A stretch of 64,000 bases of DNA, taken from the NCBI GenBank assembly GCA_963969495.1, contig OZ018326.1:176179056-176243055 (forward strand), given 5' to 3'. Source of the DNA: Ceratothoa steindachneri. Taxonomy: Eukaryota; Arthropoda; Malacostraca; Isopoda; Cymothoidae. Of this stretch, positions 1 through 10,961 are shown in pieces. The stretch's first letter is position 1. Each line of letters opens with the position of its first letter. The notes beneath the pieces were generated by a model. It was not told the origin of the DNA. It ran no database searches and was given only the letters and a program-made list of their open reading frames with translations. The position numbers were made by a program, and so were the translations under genes.

Positions 1-836
1 TTTGTTCTTGTGAGCGAGCAATGAATAGAGAGCAAGAGAACTTGGACACGGGCCTTCAGATTATCTCTGGTTACAGAAATAAGTTTTAGGAAATAAGATT
101 TTGCGTTTTGCAGCTTGGGGTAGTAAATAAAGGTCTGCATCCTTCCTGTTTTCAGTTCATTGTCAGTGACGGACCTGCTTCGGCGTGTCTTTGTACAACT
201 GAGGCGTCTCACAGAATTTGAATGACCCGATAATGGTCCCCAAAATAATACAAGTGTAATTGTATATGCGTTTAAGTGTGTAACAGCGTGAACGTATAAA
301 TATGCGTGTGAAAGATTTTCTAATTTGTGTTGCCTATGGCCAAAACAAGAACATTATATAATATTATTTACATGATCAAATGTTGGATATTATTATTCAG
401 ATGCCAAAAGGGTATATATATATATATTAATATTTACATGACCAAATTATGCATGTGAATAATTTTGTGCGTTCTCATTTCAAGCCTTCATAGGATTCAT
501 ATTACACTCATCTATGACGCTTCATTCTCAATCCTATTTTACGTGGCAAAGTGGCAATACAAGATAAGTGTTTGACACTTTCTTTAGTTTATATCTCGCT
601 CTTAGTTCTCATGTTACCTCTCCCCCTTTTAACTTAAAAATATTTTTAAAAAGTACTATTAATGATAAAAATTCATCTATATAATCGGTAGGGCAAAACA
701 GAGGAAGGGGGTTGACTGATTGTGTGGGTGTTTGGACGAGGTTATGACAAGTCAGGACCTGCAGCCGCACGCTCCTGCCTCGTCTATTTAAGAAGCAGTA
801 GCTGATCGCAGATCGTCAGTCACAAATATTTCAACA
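1..836. other. AT-rich intergenic sequence
   Basis: No credible coding sequence is visible on either strand. The stretch contains a short TA run near 414-430. GC content rises from about 690 towards the mariner relic that follows. The G-rich segment near 700-720 could be a decayed mariner terminal repeat, because it loosely resembles the inverse of the sequence near 1580-1600, but the match is too weak to call. Confidence 0.5.
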
Positions 837-1526
837 ATGGAGAAGGTTGAGCACCGCGCAGTGATCAACTTTTGACCAAGGAAGGCAAGAATGCAAAATA
901 TATCAATGAACGCATGGTTAAATTGTCCACAGACACCGCCCCTTCCTATGCAACCTTTGCTCGCTAGAATAGGGAGTTCTGCCATTGTCGTGAGTCCCTT
1001 GAAAATGACCCACATCCAGGACGCCCGTCAGATGAGACCAAAGAGGACAATGTGGACGGGTGAAGAGGATTATCCTCCAAAATCGACGGTTCAAGGTTGA
1101 AGAAATAGAGGGAGAACTTGGAATATCACATGAAAGTGTTATCAACATCATCCACGACAATTTGGCCATGACCAAGGTCTGTCTGTGCCCGTTGGGTCCC
1201 TAGAAACCTCACGCCCCTTGATTGACCTCAACTTAGTCAAAGTCCACAAGACCAGAGTTTTACAAGCTGCCCTGCTTGAGTGCGAATTCGAGGAGCTCAA
1301 CCATCCCCCCTACAGTCCAGATCTCACCCCAAGCGGAGACTTTTTATTCCGTCAGCTCAAGGCTGCACTGCGTGGAAACCGGTTTGGGGACGATGAAGAT
1401 GTCCAGCTCGCCGTCCAAGAGTGGATTGAACAGCATTCGGGAGATTTATGGTTGTCGGGAATTCGAAGTCTCATGGACAGGTGGCGCTAGTGCATTGAAG
1501 TCGTGGGTAGTTATATTGAAAAATAA
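837..1526 (+). pseudogene. mariner (DD34D-type) transposase, internally deleted
   Basis: This is a remnant of a mariner DNA transposase, the enzyme that excises the element and inserts it at TA sites. From the ATG at 837 one can follow, with in-frame stops, the paired helix-turn-helix region: a stretch reading TAPSYATFAR, then DPHPGRPSDETKED, then LGISHESVINIIHDNLAMTKV. Immediately after that HTH, near 1170-1250, the sequence jumps to the C-terminal catalytic part (PPYSPDLTPSGDFLF, then a basic tail and a final block near 1450-1526). The central half of the catalytic domain, which should hold the first two aspartates, is missing. At the third catalytic position the expected Asp after PS reads Gly. 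A TAG at 1488-1490 interrupts the last conserved block, and the family's reading continues to TAA at 1524-1526. It is non-functional: a deletion derivative that has since decayed. The superfamily call is firm; the subfamily is not resolved. Confidence 0.82.
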
Positions 1527-2661
1527 TAAAACATTTTTCCTCATATCTCGTTTCCTTATATTCGAATTGCAAACCTTATTGACCGCCCCTCGTACCTTGG
1601 TGCTTACTCGATTAAATATCAGAGTCAAAGATTCCTCCATTTTATAAATTGTTACTGCATCATAATTTTCAAAAGGCGGCATTCAAATGTTGCATATCTC
1701 TTTAGGAAATCTTTTCTTATATCTTGTATTTATGTGGCTTTTCTGTAGCTAAACTTTCACCGCCACTATCCCTGAAGATCGCTTTCAATTCTTCCTATCA
1801 GGCTCCCATAAATGTTGTTATCGTAATTTCTCTTTTTACATATCTTTTAGATTCCTTTGATTTGTAGTTTGAGAGATGCAACGTGAAATTTTAATTGATA
1901 TTCGTAAATAGCTGCGAGTAATAAAATTAATCACGGAAATTTTCCATAAACTGAGATGCGATTTTGGTGATTTATCTGATTTGAGGCTGGTTTGCGAAGG
2001 CGCCTATGATTAAATAAAACAACCGAGGAATGAAGATATTGTTTATGAAATTAAATTGATCTATCTTGCATTTATAAATAAAATATAAGACGAACATTGC
2101 TTTGGAAATTCTAGGTTTTTCCCTCTTATAATCTTAATTCTAGTCTCATTCATGAAAATGTTAGGTTAATGAGAAGAGTGCATAGATATAGCAAACATTT
2201 AGGCAATAAAATTATGGCTGCACTTTCGAGAAACAACACGGTGGTGTCACGCTCTATACAGAGACAAACCCATTGGTATTCAAACAGCCCGGCCAGTCAC
2301 GGCTAAGGGCTTGTGCCCAATTTATCTTTGAGTGTGTTGATCCAAGGTTGGCCAATAAAAGGTTGGAATCAAGATTACCGTTTCAGCTCAGGAGTTATTG
2401 AAAGAAAAACCTCTTACAAAAATAACCTTTAATATACAAGTAAATAATAGAATTATTATTGGTCACGTAAGTTAAGCAAACTGAAATAATAATGAATAAG
2501 TGACCAGTTGTTAATAGAAGAGGGCAAGGAATAAATCGAAATAGCGCAGAAATTGTAACAATCATTTGAAAAACAGTTATTAAATGCGGGTTGAAATAAT
2601 ATTAAGTAAATGCGGGGAATTACAGGAGGCTTCGGGGAGGGAATTAAATCGAGGAATAATC
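1527..2661. other. AT-rich non-coding stretch
   Basis: The first part probably includes the 3' end of the mariner (a GC-rich CCGCCCCTCGTA block near 1582-1594 resembles a mariner end). A dispersed repeat lies at 1635-1748. Near 2240-2400 the base composition becomes more mixed and could be the edge of an unrecognised element. I see no supported gene. Confidence 0.45.
1635..1748 (+). repeat. dispersed repeat, copy 1 (partner at 12714)
   Basis: About 110 bp aligns in the same orientation with 12714-12833. Shared blocks include TGCATCATAATTT, TCAAATGT, GCATATC, and ATCTTTTCTTATATC. Identity by eye is roughly 75-80%. The family is unidentified. The copy lies just downstream of the mariner relic, but its partner has no mariner next to it, so it is probably an independent repeat. 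Confidence 0.6.
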
Positions 2662-4090
2662 ACGGAACAGAGACCTCGGTTTAACCTCATCGGCGGTGAA
2701 TTCGATGAAGCCTCGGGAGGGACTTTGTAGAGCGGAATATGAGCGTAGATCAGGATCCATGTTGTCCTCCAAATGGGAACAAGAAGGGGAGGAGAGAGGG
2801 TCCGCTCCATGGACTGGTGTTGGCGCGGCGACCAGATGGGAATCGGCACGGGAGAACTTCTCGGCCCTCCTTGCTCTTGTCTCACTTTTGAGGTTAAGGT
2901 ACACGGACCTTATAGAGTGGAGGGAAGGAGCGGGGAGTTGATCCGGGTTAGCCCTCCAAATTGGGAATAACGAAGGAGAGTAATCCATCTCTGACCAGAG
3001 AGATTACGAAGGTAAGATCCGAGCAAGGGATCACAGGCGTCAAAACGGCGAGTCGACGGGGAACGGGACTGACAGATTTCAGGAGAAATCTCGCTCACAA
3101 TGAATGGAGTTGCTCTCCTAAATACGGCGTTTCTGCGAGGGACGGGGTTAGGGAGAGAGAGGCAAAAGACACCTGCCGTCTCATGAGAGACTTGGAATGT
3201 AGCCGTGTAAACAGCCCCAAGTCACTGGCGTCTCGCAGCGGCTAAGAGGTGGGGGGGATGATAGATCTCGTTTTCGACTTTTCACTGGGAGATGATAACC
3301 GAGCACAATGGAGAGGGGCGGGGCGACAGGGTTCCTAATTTTATAAACGTTTTGTGGGCCAAAAACTTAGGTGATATGGCTAGACTATGTCTGGGAACGT
3401 TTGCATCCTTGACCTCTCTTTGGGCTAACTTCCACGTAAACCTACCCTAGCCCTTATTATTCCTTTTAAACTGATTCTATTTTTCTTTTCTCACTTCTTC
3501 ATACATTTACCAATGTTTTAATTTGTGATTCTCTTATATTACTTGTATACATAATCATGAGAGGGCTTATTTCTCTCATACTTTGTACCCTCACTAATGA
3601 AGTATTTTAACGATTTTCATCTAAAAAAAGGCCGATACATTAATGCAATTCTGTGAATCATTTTACACGATATAAAATGAGATTAATTTACCTAGGTTTT
3701 TCCTCCTGAGTAAAATTCTCTTTACTGAAAACTTTGCACCGTTTTTTCTTGCGAGTAGAATAATAGTGGTTTTCTTCTTTGCAAACTTAATGTAAACCAT
3801 AGTATATGCGAAGTAATGCCCCTGCTAAAACTAAAACTGTAGATAAATACAAATTAATTACTATTATTCACTCACCTCTTCTGACAGGGTCTTCACAACA
3901 ATATACACAGAATAAGAAAGGCACCTAACCAAACACAATAATGGGCAAAATCAACTTAACAACTATCAATCACTTTACAACCTAAAATAAGCAGTTAGCT
4001 CATATCATTGACAGGAAACACAGCAACAACCAACTGTGAGACAATAATAATAGACTACTAGTGACAGCCTTGTGGTAAATCATAACAAAC
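2662..4090. repeat. tandem 1.43-kb unit, copy 1
   Basis: This unit is followed directly by a second copy with a constant offset of about 1427 bp. I counted about 25 differences, roughly 98% identity. The first ~690 bp are GC-rich and the remainder is strongly AT-rich. It starts at an ACGG(A/G)ACAG motif and ends at ATCATAACAAAC. Several short open frames run through the GC-rich half on both strands, but none extends through the unit, none resembles a known protein, and single-base changes between copies fall without codon bias. I therefore do not call a gene. It could be part of a larger satellite, a duplicated retroelement LTR, or a duplicated non-coding transcription unit. Confidence 0.85.
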
Positions 4091-5518
4091 GGGACAGGGA
4101 CCTCGGTTTAACCTCATCGGCGGTGAATTCGATGAAGCCTCGGGAGGGACTTTGTAGAGCGGAATATGAGCGTAGATCAGGATCCATGTTGTCCTCCAAA
4201 TGGGAACCACGAAGGGGAGGATAGAGGGTCCGCTCCAGGGACTGGTGTTGGCGCGGCGACCAGATGGGAATCGGCACGGGAGAACTTCTCGGACCTCCTT
4301 GCTCTTGTCTCACTTTTGAGGTTAAGGTACACGGACCTTATAGAGTGGAGGGAAGGAGCGGGGAGTTGATCCGGGTTAGCCCTCCAAATTGGGAATAACG
4401 AAGGAGAGTAATCCATCTCTGACCAGAGAGATTACGAAGGTAAGATCCGAGCAAGGGATCACAGGCGTCAAAACGGCGAGTCGATGGGGAACGGGACTGA
4501 CAAATTTCAGAAGAAATCTCGCTCACAATGAATGGAGTTGCTCTCCTAAATACGGCGTTTCTGCGAGGGACGGGGTTAGGGAGAGAGAGGCAAAAGACAC
4601 CTGCCGTCTCATGAGAGACTTGGAATGAAGCCGTGTAAACAGCCCCAAGTCACTGGCGTCTCGCAGCGGCTAAGAGGTGGGGGGGATGATAGATCTCGTG
4701 TTCGACTTTTCACTGGGAGATGATAACCGAGCACAATGGAGAGGGGCGGGGCGACAGGGTTCCTAATTTTATAAACGTTTTGTGGGCCAAAAACTTAGGT
4801 GATATGGCTAGACTATGTCTGGGAACGTTTGCATCCTTGACCTCTCTTTGGGCTAACTTCCACGTACACCTACCCTAGCCCTTATTATTCCTTTTAAACT
4901 GATTCTATTTTTCTTTTCTCACTTCTTCATACATTTACCAATGTTTTAAGTTGTGATTCTCTTATATTACTTGTATACATAATCATGAGAGGGCTTATTT
5001 CTCTCATACTTTGTACCCTCACTAATGAAGTATTTTAACGATTTTCATCTAAAAAAAGGCCTATACATTAATGCAATTCTGTGAATCATTTTACACGATA
5101 TAAAATGAGATTAATTTACCTAGGTTTTTCCTCCTGAGTAAAATTCTCTTTACTGAAAACTTTGTACCGTTTTTTCTGGCGAATAGAATAATAGTGGTTT
5201 TCTTCTTTGCAAACTTAATGTAAAGCATAGTATAAGCGAAGTAATGCCCCTGCTAAAACCAAAACTGTAGATAAATACAAATTAATTACTATTATTCACT
5301 CACCTCTTCTGACAGGGTCTTCACAACAATATACACAGAATAAGAAAGGCACCTAACCAAACACAATAATGGGCAAAATCAACTTAACAACTATCAATCA
5401 CTTTACAACCTAAAATAAGCAGTTAGCTCATATCATTGACAGGAAACACAGCAACAACAAACTGTAAGACAATAATAATAGACTAATACTGACAGCCTTG
5501 TAGTAAATCATAACAAAC
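4091..5518. repeat. tandem 1.43-kb unit, copy 2
   Basis: This is the second member of the tandem pair. It begins at the CGGGACAGGGACC junction and ends at ATCATAACAAAC near 5518, exactly where copy 1 also ends. Differences from copy 1 are scattered point changes plus a few one-base indels, for example in the G(A)GGAGGA tract near 4210. The sharp shared ends show a true head-to-tail duplication rather than two independent insertions. Flanking sequence on both outer sides is unrelated. Confidence 0.85.
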
Positions 5519-7452
5519 TGGTCTCTACTCCAATTGCCAGAACATTGAAAATGCAAACCAACCAAGAAAAAGGAATCCTTCACTACAGTCCTACTTAATC
5601 ACTAAAAAGGTTGAGTTAGCGATTGTGAGTCAGGAGAAACTTTGGAACACCTCCTCACTCTACCAAGCCTGATGTGACAATGCCAGAACAGTTGATGTCT
5701 GGAGGCTATTACAGAAACCTGGATGAGTGCCACGCCCTTTTGCCCCACTGCTCCAAAAGAAACTGGTGCACTCTCTTGGGTCATCTTTTACTTGCTTTAA
5801 ACTTTCACTATCTTTTTACTCCTGTATAAACCCAACAACAGGTGAAAAAGTGCGTTAAAGAATTCCTAAATTAATACTATGCAATCAAGTGCTCAGAAAA
5901 AACAAAATTTAAATTTTGGGGGGCAGAGAACTAATAAATTAAGCACAATCACTTTCTATGTAAGAAATTTGCCATGAATTTGTTTATTATGCCCCATTTC
6001 AGTGCAATGGTCTAATGTAATTTATTCTAACGCAACCACTAAGAAAGCATCAAGGGAAGAATTCGTGCAACGAAGCACCTTTACTTGAATTTGCTACCTC
6101 GAAAGAAGATATGTGATTTATTTTGGTGATAAAAAACAACAAAAGAATGTTTGACATCATGACTAACGAAAATCATTAAATTTACTCCTGATTGGAATAC
6201 TTCCGAAGAATAAATGTATAGAAAATTATTGAAAGGTATCTTACAGATTAATTCGAGAAATTAAATAATCCTCCAAGTATGTGACAGATATAACTTAATA
6301 TGAATTGATTTTTAAATGCTAGACTGTAATAACTGGCGGGTTCTAGAAATTGTGGACGATTGGGTGTTCAACAATAGGCTATAATGTAATAGTATAATCT
6401 CTTGACTAGACAGACTTCAAGGTTTCTCACATCTCGATATCTAGAGTTTTCTTTTACCATTTCAATGTTATTTGTCGCCTCATTCCGACCGATATTAACA
6501 TATATTAAAACAAATAGATTTTCTTCATTTCCATCTTTAATGGCAATTGCCGAAAATCACAATCCAAAGAAACAATCTGTTTAGCTCATTACTTTGAAGT
6601 GGAACGAATTCTCCAGCAAAACACATTAGGGCCGTCATAAATTTGTTGGGAAATTTATCAAAATCCATTAGGTGAACCAGCGGGAGTGCTTCGCCTATTT
6701 TATGAAGATTATATGACATGCTTGGAATATATGGTAGCGCATAGGAAACGATCCTCCACTATTCCATTTAACAGAATAGCTCTCTGCCACTCAGGACAAA
6801 TGAAGGAAAATGTGTTGCGCTGGTAGTAAATTGTAATGCAAAATGTTTTTCCTGATTTTGTTATATTGGAGAGAATTGAGGTTTACTTTAAGCCAGTGAT
6901 ATCCTACGAATAAGGCAAAAGTCATACTTTGAATTTTCGTTTATCTTTCCATTCTAAATTTTAAAATCTCTATAATTTGATAGCTATTTACATTTGACTG
7001 AGGAAGGTATAGTAGAATTGGAAATAGACAGAAGAATAAGATACTAATTATTCAACGTCCACGAGAGGAGAATTATTAATTTAATTCTAAAACTGATCTT
7101 CATCAACCATTTCACCATCTCTTTCAGCTCTTCCAAAATTAACTTAGCGCACAAGCAATTGTTTTTCATTCAAATGGCCACTTTCCTGGAAGAGAATTCC
7201 ATCGAGCACCAAGTATGAAGGAAGATATTCCTGATAAAACAACAATTTCCTTAGATTTATTCAGGGAATTCCCTTAGAACCTTGAGTTTGCATTAATACA
7301 CTGTTAATAGTATTAAGACTCTTGTCGTTTTGATCTATTTTCTCATTCCTATTTTCACAACGAGAAAATTAAATGAGAAATAATTGAATTATATTAAACT
7401 TGAATTCAACGATATGGCACAGAAGTGTTACGAGAGATTAAAAATGGATTCT
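5519..7452. other. AT-rich non-coding stretch
   Basis: This stretch contains no open frame longer than about 60 codons, no protein motif and no repeat partner that I can identify elsewhere in the window. It ends at the TTAA target site of the piggyBac element. Confidence 0.5.
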
Positions 7453-7456
7453 TTAA

Positions 7457-7515
7457 CACTAGAACGTCCGGAAATTTGCACCACCTAGAATGACCGAGCG
7501 CTCATTTTGACCGCA
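7457..7515 (+). repeat. piggyBac left terminal and subterminal inverted repeat
   Basis: The 11-bp CACTAGAACGT terminus is followed by 15 bp of spacer and then a 33-bp subterminal repeat containing GACCGAGCGCTC and TTTTGACCGC. The 33-bp block is matched in inverted orientation at 10173-10205. Confidence 0.85.
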
Positions 7516-7802
7516 CTTTCTCTTTTTTTTAATACGTTTATATTTATATCTCTGTTGACATATCAAACTCATATAGGCAATATGGGATAAGAAAATAATA
7601 TATTTTCAATCAAATTTTAATGATACATTTAAAATCATTGATATAATTATAAAGTAAGGAAAAATGTATTTAATAAAAAAAACTAAAATGCAATTCATTT
7701 AATTTTAAGAAATGCTATTCCTTTTCATTGACAGTAGTTAAATACCTTTATAATTAAAACATTCTTACACATAAAATAATTTTTCCATAGATATTTAATT
7801 GT

Positions 7803-10074
7803 TAAAATTAGTGCAAAGTACTTTCTTCATCACTTTGCTTGTACATTTGCCACATACAGGTCTCTTACATTTGTAACAAGTTGCAGATGTTTTATTTTTA
7901 TTGCAACTTCCTACTTTGCATTGTTTTCTCTTCCTAGAAGTCTCTAACGATTCATCGTCACCGCTACTATTATCTACAGCATCGCTATTCTTGAAGTTTA
8001 TCTGCAGTTCTTCAGCTAATTGTAAGAGGAATCTCTGGAGGGGAATTTTCTGTCCAGTAACTTCTCTGTACAGAACTACTGCATTGATGCCAAATAGATC
8101 CAAAATGTTGTAAAAAACTTGCACTGGCCATTTCCGCGAAGCACATTTTGTGTTGTACTTTCAAGCGATTTGATCTACTATATCTACACCATATTTTGTA
8201 GAGTTATAAAACTTCACAGTTTCAGGAATTTTCTTTCTATCATCCCCAATTGCAACAGTTTTATAAATGGAGCTCAGTAACAGTATATTTTTCGTAGGTT
8301 TACCTTGATACACTGTTAGTGTGCATAGATTTTTTTTCAGTATGTGTGAATTGTACCGGTTTTCACGAGTTTTTCTAATGGTCTCTGTAATTTCTCTTCT
8401 AATACGATTTACTGTACCTACGATACTCGTACTTTTTGCCTCTAGTTCTTTAGCTAGTTTTACTGATGTGAAAAAGTTATCAGTCGTCACAATTCTACCT
8501 TTTCCCATTTATAGTTCTATTAAATGAAGAACCACGTATTCGGAGAGTGGTTGATTTGGAGGACGAGCTTGATCTTTTCCAATGTACGGGAATACATTCA
8601 CCAAATAGTTAGAATTTACATCGGTTACTAATCAAAATTTGATACCAAACTTATCAGGCTTGCTGGAAATATATTGTGTAAATAGGCACCTAGTCTTACA
8701 TCAAAACCAATGCTCATCCATTGCTATATTGCCGCTTGGCTTATAGTAACCAATCCAGTTCCCAATCAATCTTTCCCAAATTTAGGATCCCATAGCAAAT
8801 TTATCTGTTTTCAAGCGAGAAGATCGTGTTGGTCATATATCAAATCTGATGAATTTCATGATTTGTTTGAAACACATTCGTGTCATTGATTTGCCAAAGT
8901 AAGGATCACCCCATTGTTTTGACCAGAGATTTTCCACTGATTGTCCTTTAGCTAGAACTCCTCGTGCAATCATGATGCCTATAGTAACATAAACTTCTTT
9001 AGATGATATGGCCAAGAGTCACATTGCAATTGTCTGCGAGCTTCAGTTTAGTATAGTTTTGTATGTGCTTGATAATGAAATCATTCATCCACCTGAAAGA
9101 ACTCAGAACATTACCTTCAATAATTTGTCGTTTTGCAAGTGGTGTAAGCCCAAATAATTCCCTAAGAATATTTTGAGTTCCAAATCTTCCTGTGTCATTT
9201 TTATTTGGTTCAATAATTTCCCACTGTGTACCATCCTTGCCGGTGAGAACTGTCCCAATTTCTCCTAATCTTACTGTTGCAGCACGTTGAATGCTTTCAT
9301 TCGTTCCACGTTCTCTTTTCTTCTCTGAAAGTAACATGGGAATGAATCTATCAGTCTAAAATTCTAATTCAAAATATTTCGATATTAAAGTAAAAGAGAA
9401 CTGTAATAATAGCAGTAAAATATATTAAAAATCAAGTTTTCAGAACTGTATTCGAATAAAATATCAAACTAAACAAATAAATCTTATTTTCATGAAATAA
9501 AGTTTATTACTATCAATTTTAATAACTATCGGATGCTGCCTTACTGGCCGATCTGCTAGCTTGGGGGTAATGCTCTATTATATAATATATACGTACCGTA
9601 TAATATATTATATACACTATATATATACCTATATACTGTATATGCTTGACTGGATCTGCTAATATATATATGTACCTATATATTACTAAATACACGTATA
9701 TGTACACATAAGTTTGTATATATGGCAAAAAGCGGACAGACAGACAAACAAATATCTGCTGCATTATGTATAGGTGTGAGCTGCTATTGAATAGAATATA
9801 TTTTACTCACACAAAACATTAGTAACTAGTGACGAAGGTCCTACGTGCACAGGATTATTTGAAAATATTCCACGTCTTTCCAAACTTTCACTATTTGGCA
9901 TTGTATCATCTTCAGACTCAGACGATGAACTTTGAATAATATATGGAGTATACTCCTTCTCACTGGTGTGAGATAAATTATCAGTTTCAGAGTCAGATTA
10001 AGGAATTGTTCTCAAAACATTCAGAATTTCACCCTCAGAAAAAGTTACTTATTTAGACATGTTTGCAGCACGAC
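7803..10074 (-). pseudogene. piggyBac transposase, full-span but inactivated
   Basis: This encoded a cut-and-paste transposase with an RNase H-like DDD core and a C-terminal cysteine-rich zinc finger. On the minus strand the reading starts at an ATG near 10060 with a Ser/Asp/Glu-rich acidic N-terminus (SSSSESEDDTMPNSES), crosses a probable intron, and continues through FGLTPLAKR to the core. The three catalytic Asp regions remain: IAMDEHWF near 8735, VTTDNFFTSVKLAKEL near 8480, and YGVDIVDQIA near 8170. After WPVQVFYNILDLFGINA comes a cysteine-rich tail (CKVGSC, CYKCKRPVCGKC) ending near 7803. At least seven in-frame stops interrupt it, including two in the acidic N-terminus, several between 8850 and 8510, and one just after DIVDQIA. 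The reading frame itself is largely preserved, so death was by point mutation rather than indels. Confidence 0.9.
9325..9810 (-). other. probable spliceosomal intron in the piggyBac transposase
   Basis: On the minus strand a GTGAGT donor at 9810-9805 ends the acidic first exon. A TTACTTTCAG acceptor ends at 9325 and is followed by the exon that reads KKRERGTNESIQRAATVRLG. The 486 bp between is AT-rich with TATATA runs and stops in all frames. The junction phase agrees (one base before, two after), although the joined codon now reads as a stop. An inserted microsatellite instead of an intron is possible, but the clean donor and acceptor favour an intron. Confidence 0.6.
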
Positions 10075-10172
10075 AGTAGACCAAGAGAAGCTGTCACGTA
10101 ACCCTTTGCATCAGCGTTGATGCATTTCAAGAGGAATTAGCATGTTCCTACAAGTCTTGTACCGAAAAGACA

Positions 10173-10382
10173 TGCGGTCAAACTGACCGCTCGGTCGTTT
10201 CAGGTATAGCATGTCAAATAACAGAACCTATTAGGGTAATTTTTTAAATATTTCAGTTCAATACACTTCATCATATATCACGAAAATTCAGTTAATCTCA
10301 ATTTTGTTGAGGAAAAAATATATGAACTACGTGCATTTGAATATCAAAATGCGGTCAAATTGACCGCAAAAACGTTCTAGTG
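10173..10382 (-). repeat. piggyBac right subterminal repeat, palindromes and terminal repeat
   Basis: Reading inward from the right TTAA, the 11-bp terminus at 10372-10382 is followed by a palindrome, GCGGTCAAATTGACCGC, at 10351-10367 (8-bp arms around one base). About 160 bp further in is the 33-bp subterminal repeat, whose outer part, GCGGTCAAACTGACCGC at 10174-10190, is nearly the same palindrome. Paired GACCGC motifs at both ends are plausible transposase-binding sites; this is inference. Confidence 0.8.
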
Positions 10383-10885
10383 TTAATGGAATAAATATTA
10401 GGCGCTCCCCCCCAAAAAAACAATAAAAGTCGGATCATAAAAGTCAATTATTCTACTAGAAGTGCTCTTCAAAATCAAAAGGATCATTTTCAAATGGTCG
10501 GATGTGCAAATATTTATTCTTTTGAGCTTCTCAATAACAAGCAAAGCGTTTTTGCAGAGCTAGAAATATAGCAACCACAATTACGTCAGCTTTCTTTATA
10601 AAACAGCATTCCCACACCTGGACCTTTGACCCAAGAAAAAAAATTCGTGAGGAAAAGTAGTTCTTCCTGCTCTTACATATTTACCGAGAGGGGCACAATT
10701 TGGTTCCATTTGCAACATCTTCGCAAACTTGCAAAATCATCGTAATGAAAAATTTTAATGTGATATCAAAGAGTTGTAAAAGGCAAATCAAATCGAATGA
10801 AATTTTTCAAGGAAGATTTGTACTGGCTAATTAAATGATATGGGAGGATCATCATTAATAATGGAATATACTTTCTTGAATGAAT

Positions 10886-10887
<2 letters not shown>

Positions 10888-10934
<47 letters not shown>

Positions 10935-10961
10935 TATATATATGTATATATATATATATAA
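10888..10961. repeat. (TA)n microsatellite
   Basis: The tract is about 74 bp of alternating TA with a few interruptions (AAAT, TGTA). Confidence 0.95.

Larger units (their letters stand above)
7453..10386 (-). mobile_element. piggyBac-type DNA transposon with TTAA target duplication
   Basis: The element is bounded by TTAA at 7453-7456 and 10383-10386, the target site duplicated by piggyBac transposases. Immediately inside is an 11-bp terminal inverted repeat, CACTAGAACGT, at 7457-7467 and inverted at 10372-10382. A 33-bp subterminal inverted repeat lies at 7483-7515 and 10173-10205, with about five mismatches. It is close to the left end but about 170 bp from the right end. This asymmetry of terminal and subterminal repeats is typical of the superfamily. 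The total length of about 2.93 kb and a single transposase gene on the minus strand fit an autonomous element that has since died. It is the most complete DNA transposon in the window. Confidence 0.93.

Noticed and set aside
2580..4628. Paired open frames in the tandem 1.43-kb unit
   Set aside because: They overlap on both strands, do not resemble known proteins, and differ between copies without codon-position bias.
9519..9764. 81-codon open frame on the minus strand inside the piggyBac element
   Set aside because: It lies in the probable intron and consists mainly of TATA-derived Tyr/Ile codons.
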